Below, one piece after another: positions 1 through 7,765 of a stretch of DNA of 52,003 nt. Each line of letters opens with the position of its first letter. Position 1 is the first letter of the stretch. The position numbers and the translations under genes are program-made. Source of the DNA: an uncultured Erysipelotrichaceae bacterium (GTDB lineage: Bacteria; Bacillota_I; Bacilli_A; RF39; UBA660). Where the stretch lies: contig CADBYH010000010.1 of the NCBI GenBank assembly GCA_902798815.1, positions 1 to 52,003 of the forward strand, given 5' to 3'. A model generated the notes under the pieces. The model was given only the letters and a program-made list of their open reading frames with translations. It had not been told where the DNA came from and did no database searches.

Positions 1-16
1 TATATTCTCTTGCCAT
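1..16 (-). CDS. start of an unidentified gene leaving the window
   Basis: An ATG on the minus strand (16 down to 14) is preceded by a good ribosome site (AAAGGAG about 6 bases upstream). It begins Met-Ala-Arg-Glu-Tyr before the window ends. Too little is visible to identify it. Elongation factor G proteins often begin this way, but five residues are not evidence. Confidence 0.4.
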
Positions 17-50
17 ATAATTCTCCTTTATTAAATTTTAACATATAAAA

Positions 51-86
51 AATCTACACACTTTTTATTTTGTGTAGATTTTTTTC
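51..86. terminator. intrinsic terminator, probably bidirectional
   Basis: A perfect 10-bp stem (51-60 with 71-80) has a 10-base AT loop. It is flanked by an A run on the left and a T run on the right. It lies directly downstream of the minus-strand pseudogene that ends at 111. Confidence 0.75.
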
Positions 87-110
87 AAATCACTTCTTTA
101 AACTCTTTTT

Positions 111-326
111 TTATTCATCAGCTAAATTATCAAAGTATCCTTGGATAAATATTACTGGTGTTCCTTTATCTCCAGATCCACTTGTAAGGTCACATAGTGA
201 TCCAATTAAATCAGTAAGTCTTCTAGGAGTAGTTCCTTGAGTAATCATTTTTCCTTTTAGGTTTTTATCATTTTCTTTTATGATTGGAGTTCTAATTTCT
301 CTCACAACAGTTCCTAAATCTCTCAT
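111..326 (-). pseudogene. coenzyme F420-0:L-glutamate ligase-like protein with large internal deletion
   Basis: The 71-residue frame starts with a good ribosome site (AAAGGTAGG). Its first about 20 residues (MRDLGTVVREIRTPIIKEND) look like the extreme N-terminus of the Firmicutes F420-0:gamma-glutamyl ligase-like family. Residues from about 21 on (GTTPRRLTDLIGSLCDLTSG, then QGYFDN) look like the extreme C-terminus of the same family, from memory of that family of about 400 residues. The middle, about 330 residues with all the catalytic fold, is absent, yet the frame is kept. I infer an in-frame internal deletion leaving a non-functional remnant. A short independent gene or an assembly collapse are alternatives. 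F420 itself is not expected in this lineage, so the parent's role is unclear. Confidence 0.6.
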
Positions 327-393
327 AAAAACCTACCTTTCCGGAAAATTTATATCATATATTGTCATTTCATAAAAATATTTTATGAAAATA

Positions 394-402
394 TGTTATA
401 AT
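394..402 (+). promoter_or_regulatory. extended -10 promoter element
   Basis: TGTTATAAT is a perfect extended -10 (TG, one base, TATAAT) 21 bases before the TTG start at 424. No convincing -35 is seen. The same 9-mer recurs ahead of several other genes in the window. Confidence 0.6.
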
Positions 403-423
403 CAAAATGAAAGGTGTGATATT

Positions 424-678
424 TTGGCTAAAAGTGTTATTGCAAAGGTTAAAGATCATTTTAGACTTAAAAGGGGAGAATATAAGGATATAAATGAGAT
501 GTTTCATCATAGATATTATAAAAAGATGTTTAATAAATATATTCAGGTATGTCTTGCTAATGGAGATATTATAAAAGGTGGTTTTAATGCTGAATTACCT
601 GAAATTGATAGTGTAAAAATAGGCTCAAGAATTATAAAAATAGAAGATATAGAACTAATTAGATTACTTGAAGATTAG
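424..678 (+). CDS. small conserved-looking hypothetical protein
   Basis: I place the start at TTG 424, because AAAGGTG lies 7 bases upstream and the promoter -10 at 397-402 falls inside any longer frame. The product has 84 residues. It is basic in its first half and has a beta-rich C-terminal half (a segment running from IQVCLANGDIIKGG to IEDIELIRLLED) that could be a small barrel or SH3-like fold, which is inference from pattern only. It is followed after 13 bases by the HerA-like ATPase and probably shares its transcript. I do not recognise the family. Confidence 0.7.
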   Translation: MAKSVIAKVKDHFRLKRGEYKDINEMFHHRYYKKMFNKYIQVCLANGDIIKGGFNAELPEIDSVKIGSRIIKIEDIELIRLLED

Positions 679-691
679 TGGGAGTGATAAT

Positions 692-2188
692 ATGTATTAT
701 GATAATAAATTAGTAATTGGAAAGAATAAAGATAAAGAATTATATATTGTTCCTAAGATGGCAAATAGACATGGAATTATAACTGGAGCAAGTGGATCTG
801 GAAAAACAACAACAGTTAAGGTTATGGCTGAGTCTTTTTCAAGTGCTGGAATTCCTGTGTTTTATGTTGATGTTAAAGGAGATCTTGCTAGTATATGTAA
901 AGAAGGAGTTAGTAATTCTAATATTGATGATAGATTAAACACTCTTGGAATTAGTGATTTTAAGTTTTCATCATTTCCAACAACATTTTTTGATGTTTTT
1001 GGAAAGAGTGGGCATCCTATTAGAACTACTATTGAAAATATTGGACCAAGACTTTTATCTAGAATGCTTGAACTTAGTGATGCTCAAGAGGGTATTTTAG
1101 CAATTATTTTTCAAATTGCAAAAGATGAAGATATGAAGTTAAATGATTTAGATGATTTGAAAAGTTTGATAAGTTATGTTAATGATAATAGAAGTGAATA
1201 TACATCAAAATATGGAACTATTACAAGTTTATCTATTTCAACTATACAAAGAAATCTTCTTATGTTAGAGCAAGAAGAAGGACAATGTTTTTTTGGAAAA
1301 CCAGAACTTCAATTATTTGATTTACTTCAATATGATATGGATGGTAAGGGTTTTGTAAATGTACTTGATGCAGTTGAATTATATAAGAAACCTACATTAT
1401 ATGCAGTATTCTTGATATGGTTACTTAATAATTTATTTGATAATATGCCAGAAGTTGGTGATTTAGATAAACCTAAATTGATATTATTCTTAGATGAAGC
1501 ACATTTAATTTTTTCAGAAATGTCTAGTAATTTAGTTAAATCTATTATTCAAGTTATTAAACTTATTAGAAGTAAGGGAGTAGGAGTTTATTTTATTTCT
1601 CAATCTCCTAGTGATATTCCGGAAGAGATTCTTGCTCAACTTGGTAATAAAGTTCAACATGTTTTAAGAAGTTATACACCTTCTGATGAGAAAGCAATAA
1701 AGGCAGCAGCAAATTCATTTAGAACTAATCCTAATTTTAAAACAGAGGATGAGATAAAAAATCTTGCTACTGGAGAAGCATTAATTTCATTTTTGAATGA
1801 GAGTGGAGAACCTAATATCGTTGAAAGAGCAATGGTTTTACCGCCTCAAAGTTTTATGGGTACTATTACAGATGATGAAAGAAGTAATGTTATAAAACAA
1901 AGTAGAATATACATGAAGTATGAAAACATTAATAACGAAGAATCTGCAACAGAAAAAGTAGATGTTGCAAAAAAAGAAAAAGAGGATAAAGCAATTGCAG
2001 AAAAGAAAGCAATTGAAGAAGCAAAAGAAAAGGAAAAGGCAGATAAATTAAAAGCAAAAGAAGAAGAAAAGAAAAAGAAAGAACAAGATAAAATGATGAA
2101 GAAGGTTACTAATCAAGTTACTAATAAAATGATTGGTAAAGCAACTACTAAAGTAGTTAACTCTTTATGGAAGAATTTATTTAAATAA
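692..2188 (+). CDS. HerA/DUF853-like P-loop ATPase
   Basis: The 498-residue protein starts at ATG 692, behind GGGAGTGAT. Near the N-terminus it has the Walker A GASGSGKTTT, followed by FYVDVKGDLASI. In the middle it has a Walker B LILFLDEAHLIF and a downstream FISQSPSDIPEEIL segment. This arrangement is that of the DUF853 branch of HerA/FtsK-type helicases, which are usually hexameric DNA translocases or helicases of uncertain task. The last about 90 residues are a highly charged Lys/Glu coiled coil. The family assignment is firm; the biological role is not. A terminator follows the stop codon. Confidence 0.85.
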   Translation: MYYDNKLVIGKNKDKELYIVPKMANRHGIITGASGSGKTTTVKVMAESFSSAGIPVFYVDVKGDLASICKEGVSNSNIDDRLNTLGISDFKFSSFPTTFFDVFGKSGHPIRTTIENIGPRLLSRMLELSDAQEGILAIIFQIAKDEDMKLNDLDDLKSLISYVNDNRSEYTSKYGTITSLSISTIQRNLLMLEQEEGQCFFGKPELQLFDLLQYDMDGKGFVNVLDAVELYKKPTLYAVFLIWLLNNLFDNMPEVGDLDKPKLILFLDEAHLIFSEMSSNLVKSIIQVIKLIRSKGVGVYFISQSPSDIPEEILAQLGNKVQHVLRSYTPSDEKAIKAAANSFRTNPNFKTEDEIKNLATGEALISFLNESGEPNIVERAMVLPPQSFMGTITDDERSNVIKQSRIYMKYENINNEESATEKVDVAKKEKEDKAIAEKKAIEEAKEKEKADKLKAKEEEKKKKEQDKMMKKVTNQVTNKMIGKATTKVVNSLWKNLFK

Positions 2189-2220
2189 GAACAAATATTA
2201 ATAATATTTGTTCTTTTTTT
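2187..2220 (+). terminator. intrinsic terminator
   Basis: A 13-bp stem (2187-2199 with 2203-2215) with a tiny loop is followed by a run of T. It separates the ATPase gene from the penicillin-binding protein gene. Confidence 0.8.
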
Positions 2221-2244
2221 TAATATAAATTATTAGGTGATTAT

Positions 2245-3504
2245 ATGTTTGTTAGAAATATAGATAAGAGAATTAAATTGCTTTTTTTAGGTATTATTAT
2301 GATACTTATATTAGTTGTTGTTAAAGTGTTTTATATACAGGTATTTGAATATAATAAGTTAAATAGTTTAGCTAAAGATTTGTGGAGTAGAAATTTGGAA
2401 ATAGAAGCTGATAGAGGTTTAATATTAGATAGAAATGGTAATATTTTAGCAAATAATTTAACTACATCTTCTTTAGTATTAGTTCCTAATCAAATTAAAA
2501 ATAAAGAGTATGCAACTAAAAAATTATCTGAAATATTAAATGTTGGTTATGATGAAATGAAAAAACATGTATATAAAAAAACATCTATAGAAAGAGTTCA
2601 TCCAGAGGGAAGAAGACTCTCTAATAAGATTGCTGATAAAATAAATGATTTAAATATAGAAGGTGTTTATCTAGTTAAAGAAGCAAAAAGAAATTATCCA
2701 TATAAAGATATGCTTTCTCATACGCTTGGATATGTTGGGATTGATAATCAAGGATTATCTGGATTAGAATTATTGTATGATAAATATTTAAGAGGAAATA
2801 ATGGATCAATAAAATATTTTTCTGATGCTCATGGTAATAGATTGAATTTAACTGATGTTTATAATGAACCTACTAGTGGTTTAAATATATCTTTAACAAT
2901 AGATATAAATATTCAAAAATCATTGGAAAGAGAAATGGATAATATTAAAGATATGTTTAATCCAGAAATGGCACTTGCTTTGGTTGTTAATCCTAAAAAT
3001 GGAGAGATATTAGGAATGTCTTCTTATCCTGATTATGATCCAAATGAATATAAAAAATATAGTAGTGAAGTGTTAAGTAGAAATCTACCGATATGGTCCT
3101 CTTATGAACCTGGAAGTACATTTAAAATTATGACAATGGCAAGTGCAGTTAATGAAAATGTAATTGATATTAATAAAGATCATTTTTTTGATTCTGGTAA
3201 GGTTAATGTAGATGGATCTGTTTTGAAATGTTGGAAAAGTGGTGGCCATGGAGATCAAACATTTTTACAGGTATTACAAAATTCTTGTAACCCTGGTTTT
3301 GTAAAACTAGGTCAATTACTGGGAAAAGAGAAATTATTTTCATATATAAATAATTTTGGTTTTGGAGAAAAAACAGGGATTGATTTAAATGGAGAAGGTA
3401 CAGGAATTCTTTTTCCACTTGAGAAAGTACATAATGTTGAACTTGCAACAAGTGCCTTTGGACAAGGAGTAAGTGTTACTCCTATACATCTAGTTGTTAT
3501 ATAA
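2245..3504 (+). CDS. penicillin-binding protein (SpoVD/PBP2B-like), 5' part of gene interrupted by a mobile element
   Basis: This is the N-terminal two thirds of a class B penicillin-binding transpeptidase. It has a short cytoplasmic start, one membrane segment (about residues 11-33), a dimerisation domain (from DRGLILDRNG on), and the transpeptidase domain with SxxK at S291/K294 (PGSTFK) and SxN at S347-N349. The reading is normal through ...FGQGVSVTPI. It then runs into foreign sequence (HLVVI and stop), so the last five residues are not native. The KTG motif and C-terminal domain lie at 19659-20316. Joined in frame across CTATACA, the two parts give a 633-residue protein, close to my recollection of SpoVD length (about 645). 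As integrated, the active site is split, so neither piece should cross-link peptidoglycan. Whether it is sporulation-specific SpoVD or the essential division enzyme cannot be decided here. Confidence 0.93.
   Translation: MFVRNIDKRIKLLFLGIIMILILVVVKVFYIQVFEYNKLNSLAKDLWSRNLEIEADRGLILDRNGNILANNLTTSSLVLVPNQIKNKEYATKKLSEILNVGYDEMKKHVYKKTSIERVHPEGRRLSNKIADKINDLNIEGVYLVKEAKRNYPYKDMLSHTLGYVGIDNQGLSGLELLYDKYLRGNNGSIKYFSDAHGNRLNLTDVYNEPTSGLNISLTIDINIQKSLEREMDNIKDMFNPEMALALVVNPKNGEILGMSSYPDYDPNEYKKYSSEVLSRNLPIWSSYEPGSTFKIMTMASAVNENVIDINKDHFFDSGKVNVDGSVLKCWKSGGHGDQTFLQVLQNSCNPGFVKLGQLLGKEKLFSYINNFGFGEKTGIDLNGEGTGILFPLEKVHNVELATSAFGQGVSVTPIHLVVI
3482..3488 (+). repeat. attL core heptamer
   Basis: CTATACA is at the left junction of the element and is identical to 19652-19658. 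PBP coding sequence lies to the left. To the right is the P' half of the reconstructed attP dyad (3493-3510). Confidence 0.85.
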
Positions 3505-3564
3505 ATGATACTTATAAAAAATATTTTTGATATAAACTATAAGAATATTTTATGTTTAAAATAA

Positions 3565-3593
3565 TTGACAAATTTATATTACAATGCTAGAAT
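3565..3593 (+). promoter_or_regulatory. consensus sigma-A promoter of the element's cargo operon
   Basis: TTGACA (3565-3570) and TAGAAT (3588-3593) are separated by exactly 17 bases. This is the best promoter in the window and lies about 80 bases inside the left end. Transcription should start near 3600 and meet a terminator-like hairpin within about 40 bases. Confidence 0.8.
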
Positions 3594-3636
3594 ATATGCC
3601 AGTAAATATATGTTATCTGATTTATTAATTTTGGAG

Positions 3637-3669
3637 GAGGAGGACCTTATTTTTGGTCCTCCTCTTTTT
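3637..3669 (+). terminator. leader terminator, possible attenuator
   Basis: A 10-bp GC-rich stem (3637-3646 with 3655-3664), an 8-base loop and then TTTTT form a strong intrinsic terminator between promoter and first gene. A second, outer inverted repeat GTTATCT/AGATAAC (3612-3618, 3674-3680) encloses it. The left stem contains GGAGGAGG, so a bound ribosome could block folding. The hairpin is seen in the sequence; regulation is inference. Confidence 0.65.
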
Positions 3670-3700
3670 GATTAGATAACTTAAAAAGGATGTGTTTAAG

Positions 3701-4171
3701 ATGGATATTAAAATTAATAAAGTTGCTAAAAAGAATAGAAAGATATTAGAAAATTTAATGCAGTTATATTTACATGATTTAAGTTTATATTTTCCAATAG
3801 ATTTTAATTCAAATAAAGGGTTATATGAATATGATTTAGATCCTTATTTTGATAATAATTATGCTTTTTTTATAAAATCAAATGATGATATATTAGGTTT
3901 TGTACTTATAGATGATAATGGTGATAATAATTATGAAATAAGTGAAATTTTTGTATTAAATAATTATAAATGTAAAAATATTGGTGAGAATGCTGTTTCA
4001 AAAGTATTTAATAAATTCAAAGGTAATTGGACAATAAAAGCAGTTCCAAGTTCACCAAAAGCAGAGTCTTTTTGGAAAAAAACTATTTCAAAGTACACTA
4101 AAGATAATTATAAATTACTTCATACTGGTAAGTATGATAGAGCAGAATTCTATTTTTCTAACAATAAATAA
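3701..4171 (+). CDS. GNAT-family N-acetyltransferase
   Basis: I choose ATG 3701 (156 residues), with AAAAGGA about 10 bases upstream. The GTG at 3692 lies too close to that ribosome site. The fold pattern is that of Gcn5-related acetyltransferases: an N-terminal helix pair, a beta strand FFIKSNDDILGFVLIDD, a strand EISEIFVLNNYKCKNIGENAV where the acetyl-CoA loop sits, and a C-terminal PSSPKAESFWKK, a common GNAT ending. These enzymes move acetyl from acetyl-CoA to an amine. The substrate is unknown. As first gene of the RiPP operon it might acetylate the peptide or act in immunity, or it may be independent cargo. Confidence 0.75.
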   Translation: MDIKINKVAKKNRKILENLMQLYLHDLSLYFPIDFNSNKGLYEYDLDPYFDNNYAFFIKSNDDILGFVLIDDNGDNNYEISEIFVLNNYKCKNIGENAVSKVFNKFKGNWTIKAVPSSPKAESFWKKTISKYTKDNYKLLHTGKYDRAEFYFSNNK

Positions 4172-4228
4172 GATTATATGAGTTTATAGGGATCTCATTA
4201 AAAAAACTAAAAATAGGAGGTAGTTTAA

Positions 4229-4333
4229 ATGAAAAAAGGAACTACAAAAATTGTTAAGCCTACTGTTACAGTAGTAAAAGCAAGTTCAAGTTCATTTGCA
4301 TGTGCTTCTGGAACTTGTCACTGTAGTGCTTAA
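4229..4333 (+). CDS. RiPP precursor peptide (34 residues, three Cys)
   Basis: The ORF follows a perfect AGGAGG (4215-4220) and immediately precedes the maturation genes. The product has 34 residues. A basic, Thr/Val-rich leader (MKKGTTKIVKPTVTVVK) is followed by a Ser/Ala/Cys C-terminal part, ASSSSF then ACASGTCHCSA, with Cys25, Cys30 and Cys32. Small size, a Lys-rich start and a Cys/Ser/Gly-rich end right before PqqD-fused radical SAM/SPASM enzymes are the hallmarks of a radical-SAM RiPP precursor (sactipeptide, ranthipeptide or related). Thioether crosslinks from the three cysteines are the obvious inference. The sequence is not one I can match to a characterised peptide; Clo7bot-type Cys-rich peptides of clostridia would be the first comparison. 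The leader/core border is not evident, as there is no GG or GA motif. Confidence 0.85.
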   Translation: MKKGTTKIVKPTVTVVKASSSSFACASGTCHCSA

Positions 4334-4337
4334 TGTT

Positions 4338-4361
4338 GAGAAACAGGGGAACCTGTTTCTC
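4338..4361 (+). promoter_or_regulatory. strong mRNA hairpin between precursor and enzyme genes
   Basis: A perfect 10-bp stem GAGAAACAGG/CCTGTTTCTC (4338-4347 with 4352-4361) has loop GGAA. It can be extended by three pairs across one bulge. No T run follows, so it is a partial terminator or a 3' stabiliser rather than a full stop. It probably keeps precursor mRNA in excess over enzyme mRNA. Confidence 0.7.
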
Positions 4362-4384
4362 TAACCTATTAAAGGAGGATACTT

Positions 4385-5602
4385 ATGGCATTATATATTA
4401 ATCAAGATATTGTTGTTATTAATAATGAGATAGAGCAGAATACTTTTATTTTTGATAGAAGAAATAGAATAAAAAGTATTATTAATGATGATATGTTTGA
4501 AGTATTAGAATATATTTATAATCATATAGGTATTACTAAAGAAGAATTATTAGAATATTATATTGGAATTGATGATGTAATTGAACAGTTAGTTGAGAAT
4601 AATATTTTAAAAAATAAAAAACAAAAAAGATGTAATAATATTAAACATATTAATAATTTAGATACAGCAAGGTTATTTGTTGAATTAACTGATAAATGTA
4701 ATTTAAGATGTAAGCATTGTTATGGAGATTTTAAACTTGAAAATGGTAATTCATTAGATATAAATAAACTAGATAATTTAATTAATCAAGCAATAGAATT
4801 AAGTGTATATCAATTTGATTTAACTGGAGGAGAACCTTTATTATATGCTGATTTAGAAATACTTCTTTCTAAATTATATGATGCGGGTATGCTTGTAACA
4901 ATATTTAGTAATTTAGTTATTCAAAGCGAAAAAATTTTAAAATTGTTTGATAAGTATTGTGTTAAAAAGATTATTACAAGTATCGATTCTTGCGTTAATA
5001 AAGCACATGATGATTTTAGAGGTGTAGATGGTGCTTTAAAAAGAACTGTTGGAAATGTAAGAAAACTTAAAAAGACAAGTATTGAGTTAGCTGTTAATAC
5101 TATGGTGGGTAATCATAATTATGATAATATTGAAGATACTATTTCATTTTTGAAAGAATTAGATATTCCGTGTGTACTTGATGCAATTATTCCTAATGGA
5201 AGAGCAAATAAATTAGATGAAAATACTTTTAAAAGTGTTCAAGTAATACATGATTTATATAAAAGAAAAGATTTAAATGTTCAATTAAAAATTACTGATT
5301 GTGGTGTAGGTAAGAGATTTTTATATATAAAGTCAAATGGAAATGTTTGTTTGTGTCCTAGTCTTGTTACAAATAAATTTGTTTTTGGAAATATTAATAA
5401 GGCTGATTTTAATTTAAAATCTTGTTTTATAGATATGATAGAAAAATATGGAGATTTAAGATGTAAAAAAGAATGTTCTAAGAAAGATATTTGTAATGGT
5501 GGTTGTCGAGCAAGAGCATTAATTTTCCAAGATGGATTGTATAATAAAGATTTAAATTCTTGTATTTTATGTGGGGAGTTGTGTGCAGATGAAATTAAAT
5601 AA
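4385..5602 (+). CDS. radical SAM/SPASM RiPP maturase with N-terminal PqqD-like domain
   Basis: The 405-residue protein starts after AAAGGAGG. Residues 1 to about 85 form a PqqD-like recognition domain (a beta hairpin, then a helical VLEYIYNHIGITKEELLEYY segment) that in this family binds the leader peptide. The radical SAM core follows with CxxxCxxC at C105, C109 and C112 (CNLRCKHC) and the SAM-binding LTGGEPLL. The C-terminal third is a SPASM domain with many cysteines (CGVG, VCLCPS, CKKECSKKDICNGGCRARA, CILCGELC) for auxiliary FeS clusters. Such enzymes make thioether or C-C crosslinks in peptides. Lying next to the precursor, it is the most likely crosslinking enzyme. It overlaps the next gene by 14 bases. 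Confidence 0.92.
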   Translation: MALYINQDIVVINNEIEQNTFIFDRRNRIKSIINDDMFEVLEYIYNHIGITKEELLEYYIGIDDVIEQLVENNILKNKKQKRCNNIKHINNLDTARLFVELTDKCNLRCKHCYGDFKLENGNSLDINKLDNLINQAIELSVYQFDLTGGEPLLYADLEILLSKLYDAGMLVTIFSNLVIQSEKILKLFDKYCVKKIITSIDSCVNKAHDDFRGVDGALKRTVGNVRKLKKTSIELAVNTMVGNHNYDNIEDTISFLKELDIPCVLDAIIPNGRANKLDENTFKSVQVIHDLYKRKDLNVQLKITDCGVGKRFLYIKSNGNVCLCPSLVTNKFVFGNINKADFNLKSCFIDMIEKYGDLRCKKECSKKDICNGGCRARALIFQDGLYNKDLNSCILCGELCADEIK

Positions 5603-5792
5603 AGATATTATTTATTATATTACTGAGGATTTAGATGAAAAAGTAGGTTTCTTTTTGAATTGTAAAACAAATGTAATTATAAAATTAGATAGTATTGCAA
5701 TTGATTATTTTTTTAAAATAATAAATGCTAAATCAAAAGATGATATTATAGATTATTTGCCATATTTTGAAGGATGTGATTTCTTTGAATAA
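5589..5792 (+). CDS. PqqD-like RiPP recognition element protein
   Basis: I start it at ATG 5589, with GGGGAG upstream inside the preceding gene. That gives 67 residues overlapping both neighbours (14 and 8 bases). The pattern is beta strands (IIYYITEDLDEKVGFFLN, TNVIIKLDS) followed by helices (AIDYFFKIINAKSKDDIIDYL). This is the usual winged-helix layout of PqqD proteins, which carry a precursor leader peptide to a radical SAM enzyme. The family call rests on size, pattern and location rather than diagnostic residues. It most likely serves the second radical SAM enzyme, which lacks an obvious fused recognition domain. Confidence 0.65.
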   Translation: MKLNKDIIYYITEDLDEKVGFFLNCKTNVIIKLDSIAIDYFFKIINAKSKDDIIDYLPYFEGCDFFE

Positions 5793-6939
5793 GACTAATG
5801 AACTATTTAAAAAATATAATAAATTATGTGAAAATACTAAATTAGAATATCAACCAGATGGTTTTTTAGTATTAATTCATGAACACTATATTGATAATGG
5901 TAAAGAAAGATTACCATATCCTTTGTATGTTACTTGGGATATAACTAATTATTGTAATTTACACTGTGTATTTTGTAGTGCCTCTGCTTTAGGTAATAAG
6001 AATAAAATTGATAATCCTGATTGTATTAAAATTGCAAAGAAATTAATTAATATTGGTATTAAATATATTTCAATAAGAGGTGGAGAACCAACGCTTGTTA
6101 ATCAATTATCAGAATGTGTAAAACTTTTTAATAAAAATGGTATTTTTGTAGAGATAGTATCTAATGGTACTGGTATTACTGAAGAGTTATTAGATAATTT
6201 TAAGAATTTAAATAAAAATTTAATAAGAATTAAAATTAGTTTGGATTCAACAGATAGAGAACTTAATGATAAATTAAGAGGTAAGGGTAGTTATGATGGT
6301 GCTACTTCTGCTATGGATATATGTAATAAGATGAATTGGTCTTTTAGAACACAAATGGTAATTACAAATAAAAATAAAGATGGTATTAAGGATATGTATA
6401 ATTTTGTTTCAAGTAAAAATGCTACTTCATTTGGAACGATGCTTGTTTTACCAATGGGAAGAGGAAAAAAGACAGAGTTGGTTTCTATTGATGATAAATT
6501 ACTTGAAGATCTTATATATATAAAGGAACATGAGAAAAATACTATATTTGAAAAACTTGGTATGGGAATAGATGGTTATAGGTTTTATAGTGATTTGTAT
6601 AAAGATAGTAACTTTACTGATGAGGATAGTTATAAATTTAGTTTATTAAAATGTAATTGTGGCAAAACTAGAATTAATATTGATTCAAATGGTGATGTAT
6701 ATCCATGTGATATGATGAAATATAAAGAATTCTATATGGGTAATATTTTAAAAGATGATATTTCTAAAATATGGAATAGTGAAAATGTTTCTAAATTTAA
6801 TAAAATAACTAGAAAAACTAAAAATGGTTGTAAAGATTGTAATATTAAAGGTTGTAATACAGGGTGTTTTGGTATAAGTTATGGTATATATAAAGACATA
6901 ACAAAATCTTTACCTAATTGTAGGTTATATGATGAATAA
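5785..6939 (+). CDS. radical SAM/SPASM enzyme
   Basis: The probable start is TTG 5785 (384 residues), with GAAGGA about 10 bases upstream. It overlaps the PqqD-like gene's stop (TTTGAATAA), which implies translational coupling. CxxxCxxC is at C57, C61 and C64 (CNLHCVFC), followed by ISIRGGEPTL. The SPASM tail is typical: CNCGKTRINIDSNGDVYPCD, then MGNILKDDISKIWNSENV and CKDCNIKGCNTGC. It resembles the heme-d1/PqqE/AlbA type of SPASM enzymes. I infer a second peptide modification, such as another crosslink or epimerisation. The N-terminus (about 45 residues) is not obviously a PqqD domain. Confidence 0.9.
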   Translation: MNKTNELFKKYNKLCENTKLEYQPDGFLVLIHEHYIDNGKERLPYPLYVTWDITNYCNLHCVFCSASALGNKNKIDNPDCIKIAKKLINIGIKYISIRGGEPTLVNQLSECVKLFNKNGIFVEIVSNGTGITEELLDNFKNLNKNLIRIKISLDSTDRELNDKLRGKGSYDGATSAMDICNKMNWSFRTQMVITNKNKDGIKDMYNFVSSKNATSFGTMLVLPMGRGKKTELVSIDDKLLEDLIYIKEHEKNTIFEKLGMGIDGYRFYSDLYKDSNFTDEDSYKFSLLKCNCGKTRINIDSNGDVYPCDMMKYKEFYMGNILKDDISKIWNSENVSKFNKITRKTKNGCKDCNIKGCNTGCFGISYGIYKDITKSLPNCRLYDE

Positions 6940-7765
6940 ATATTTAAAAACTGAAAATGCTTCAATTACTATTGAATATTCTAGTAATTTAAAAAAATTT
7001 TTAAATGATAATATTTTATACATAGATAGTATTTGTGTTCATAGATTATATATTGAATGTAAAGCAAAAGATTTAGAAAAACTATCTAACGATTTAAAAG
7101 GTATAAATGTTGATAATGTAGTTATTTTTATATTAATAAATGATTATAGTAATAAGTATTATGATATTTTAAATTCTATTAATAATAATTTTTATACTAT
7201 TATTAGTTGTAATATAAGAGAATATTTATCTTTTAAAAAGAGTAGTGATATTTTTTATCAAATTAATTTTAATTATACAGAAAAGGAAAAGATTGTTGAT
7301 TTAATAAATTCTTATGATAATTTAATATTTAATATTGAGTATGCTTTAGATAATATTAAAAGTACAAACGAATCTCTTAAATATATAATAAATAATATTT
7401 CAAAGGAAAATATATCTTTTTCAAATTTATTTATAAGTAAAGATTTAATATATAATTGTCCTTATAATATATATTTAAATAATAAAAATAGCAGGGCAAA
7501 ATATGGTAATAATATACCTAGAAATATATATATAGATAAAGATGGATTTGTCTATTGTTTAAAGATAAAAAATCCTAATATAATTATTGGTAACATATTA
7601 AATAATAATTTAAAAGATATATTTAAAGAGTGTAAAAAGACTGTTGGATATAAAAAGTTTATTAATTATAATGAATTATTATTTGTCGAGTTATTAGATC
7701 AGTGTCCTTATAAAATGATTGATTATATTGCATTTTTAAATGAGGTGATGTGTAATTATGAATAG
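6929..7765 (+). CDS. apparent catalytically empty radical SAM/SPASM-like partner protein
   Basis: The 278-residue protein overlaps the previous gene by 11 bases and the next by 8. It has no CxxxCxxC. The alternating strand/helix pattern and a tail reading RNIYIDKDGFVYCLKIKNPNIIIGNILNNNLKDIFKECKK match the SPASM junction of its neighbours (compare INIDSNGDVYPCD...MGNILKDDISKIW). I infer a degenerate paralogue that lost its [4Fe-4S]-SAM site, perhaps a scaffold or substrate-binding subunit of one of the active enzymes. It could also be an unrelated protein with a SPASM-like end. It is extremely Asn/Ile-rich, like the rest of this operon. Confidence 0.6.
   Translation: MMNKYLKTENASITIEYSSNLKKFLNDNILYIDSICVHRLYIECKAKDLEKLSNDLKGINVDNVVIFILINDYSNKYYDILNSINNNFYTIISCNIREYLSFKKSSDIFYQINFNYTEKEKIVDLINSYDNLIFNIEYALDNIKSTNESLKYIINNISKENISFSNLFISKDLIYNCPYNIYLNNKNSRAKYGNNIPRNIYIDKDGFVYCLKIKNPNIIIGNILNNNLKDIFKECKKTVGYKKFINYNELLFVELLDQCPYKMIDYIAFLNEVMCNYE

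Noticed and set aside
3596..3628. A ten-codon frame (ATG CCA GTA ... TAA) just after the element promoter, as a leader peptide.
   Set aside because: Its ATG lies at or before the predicted transcription start (about 3600) and it has no ribosome site.
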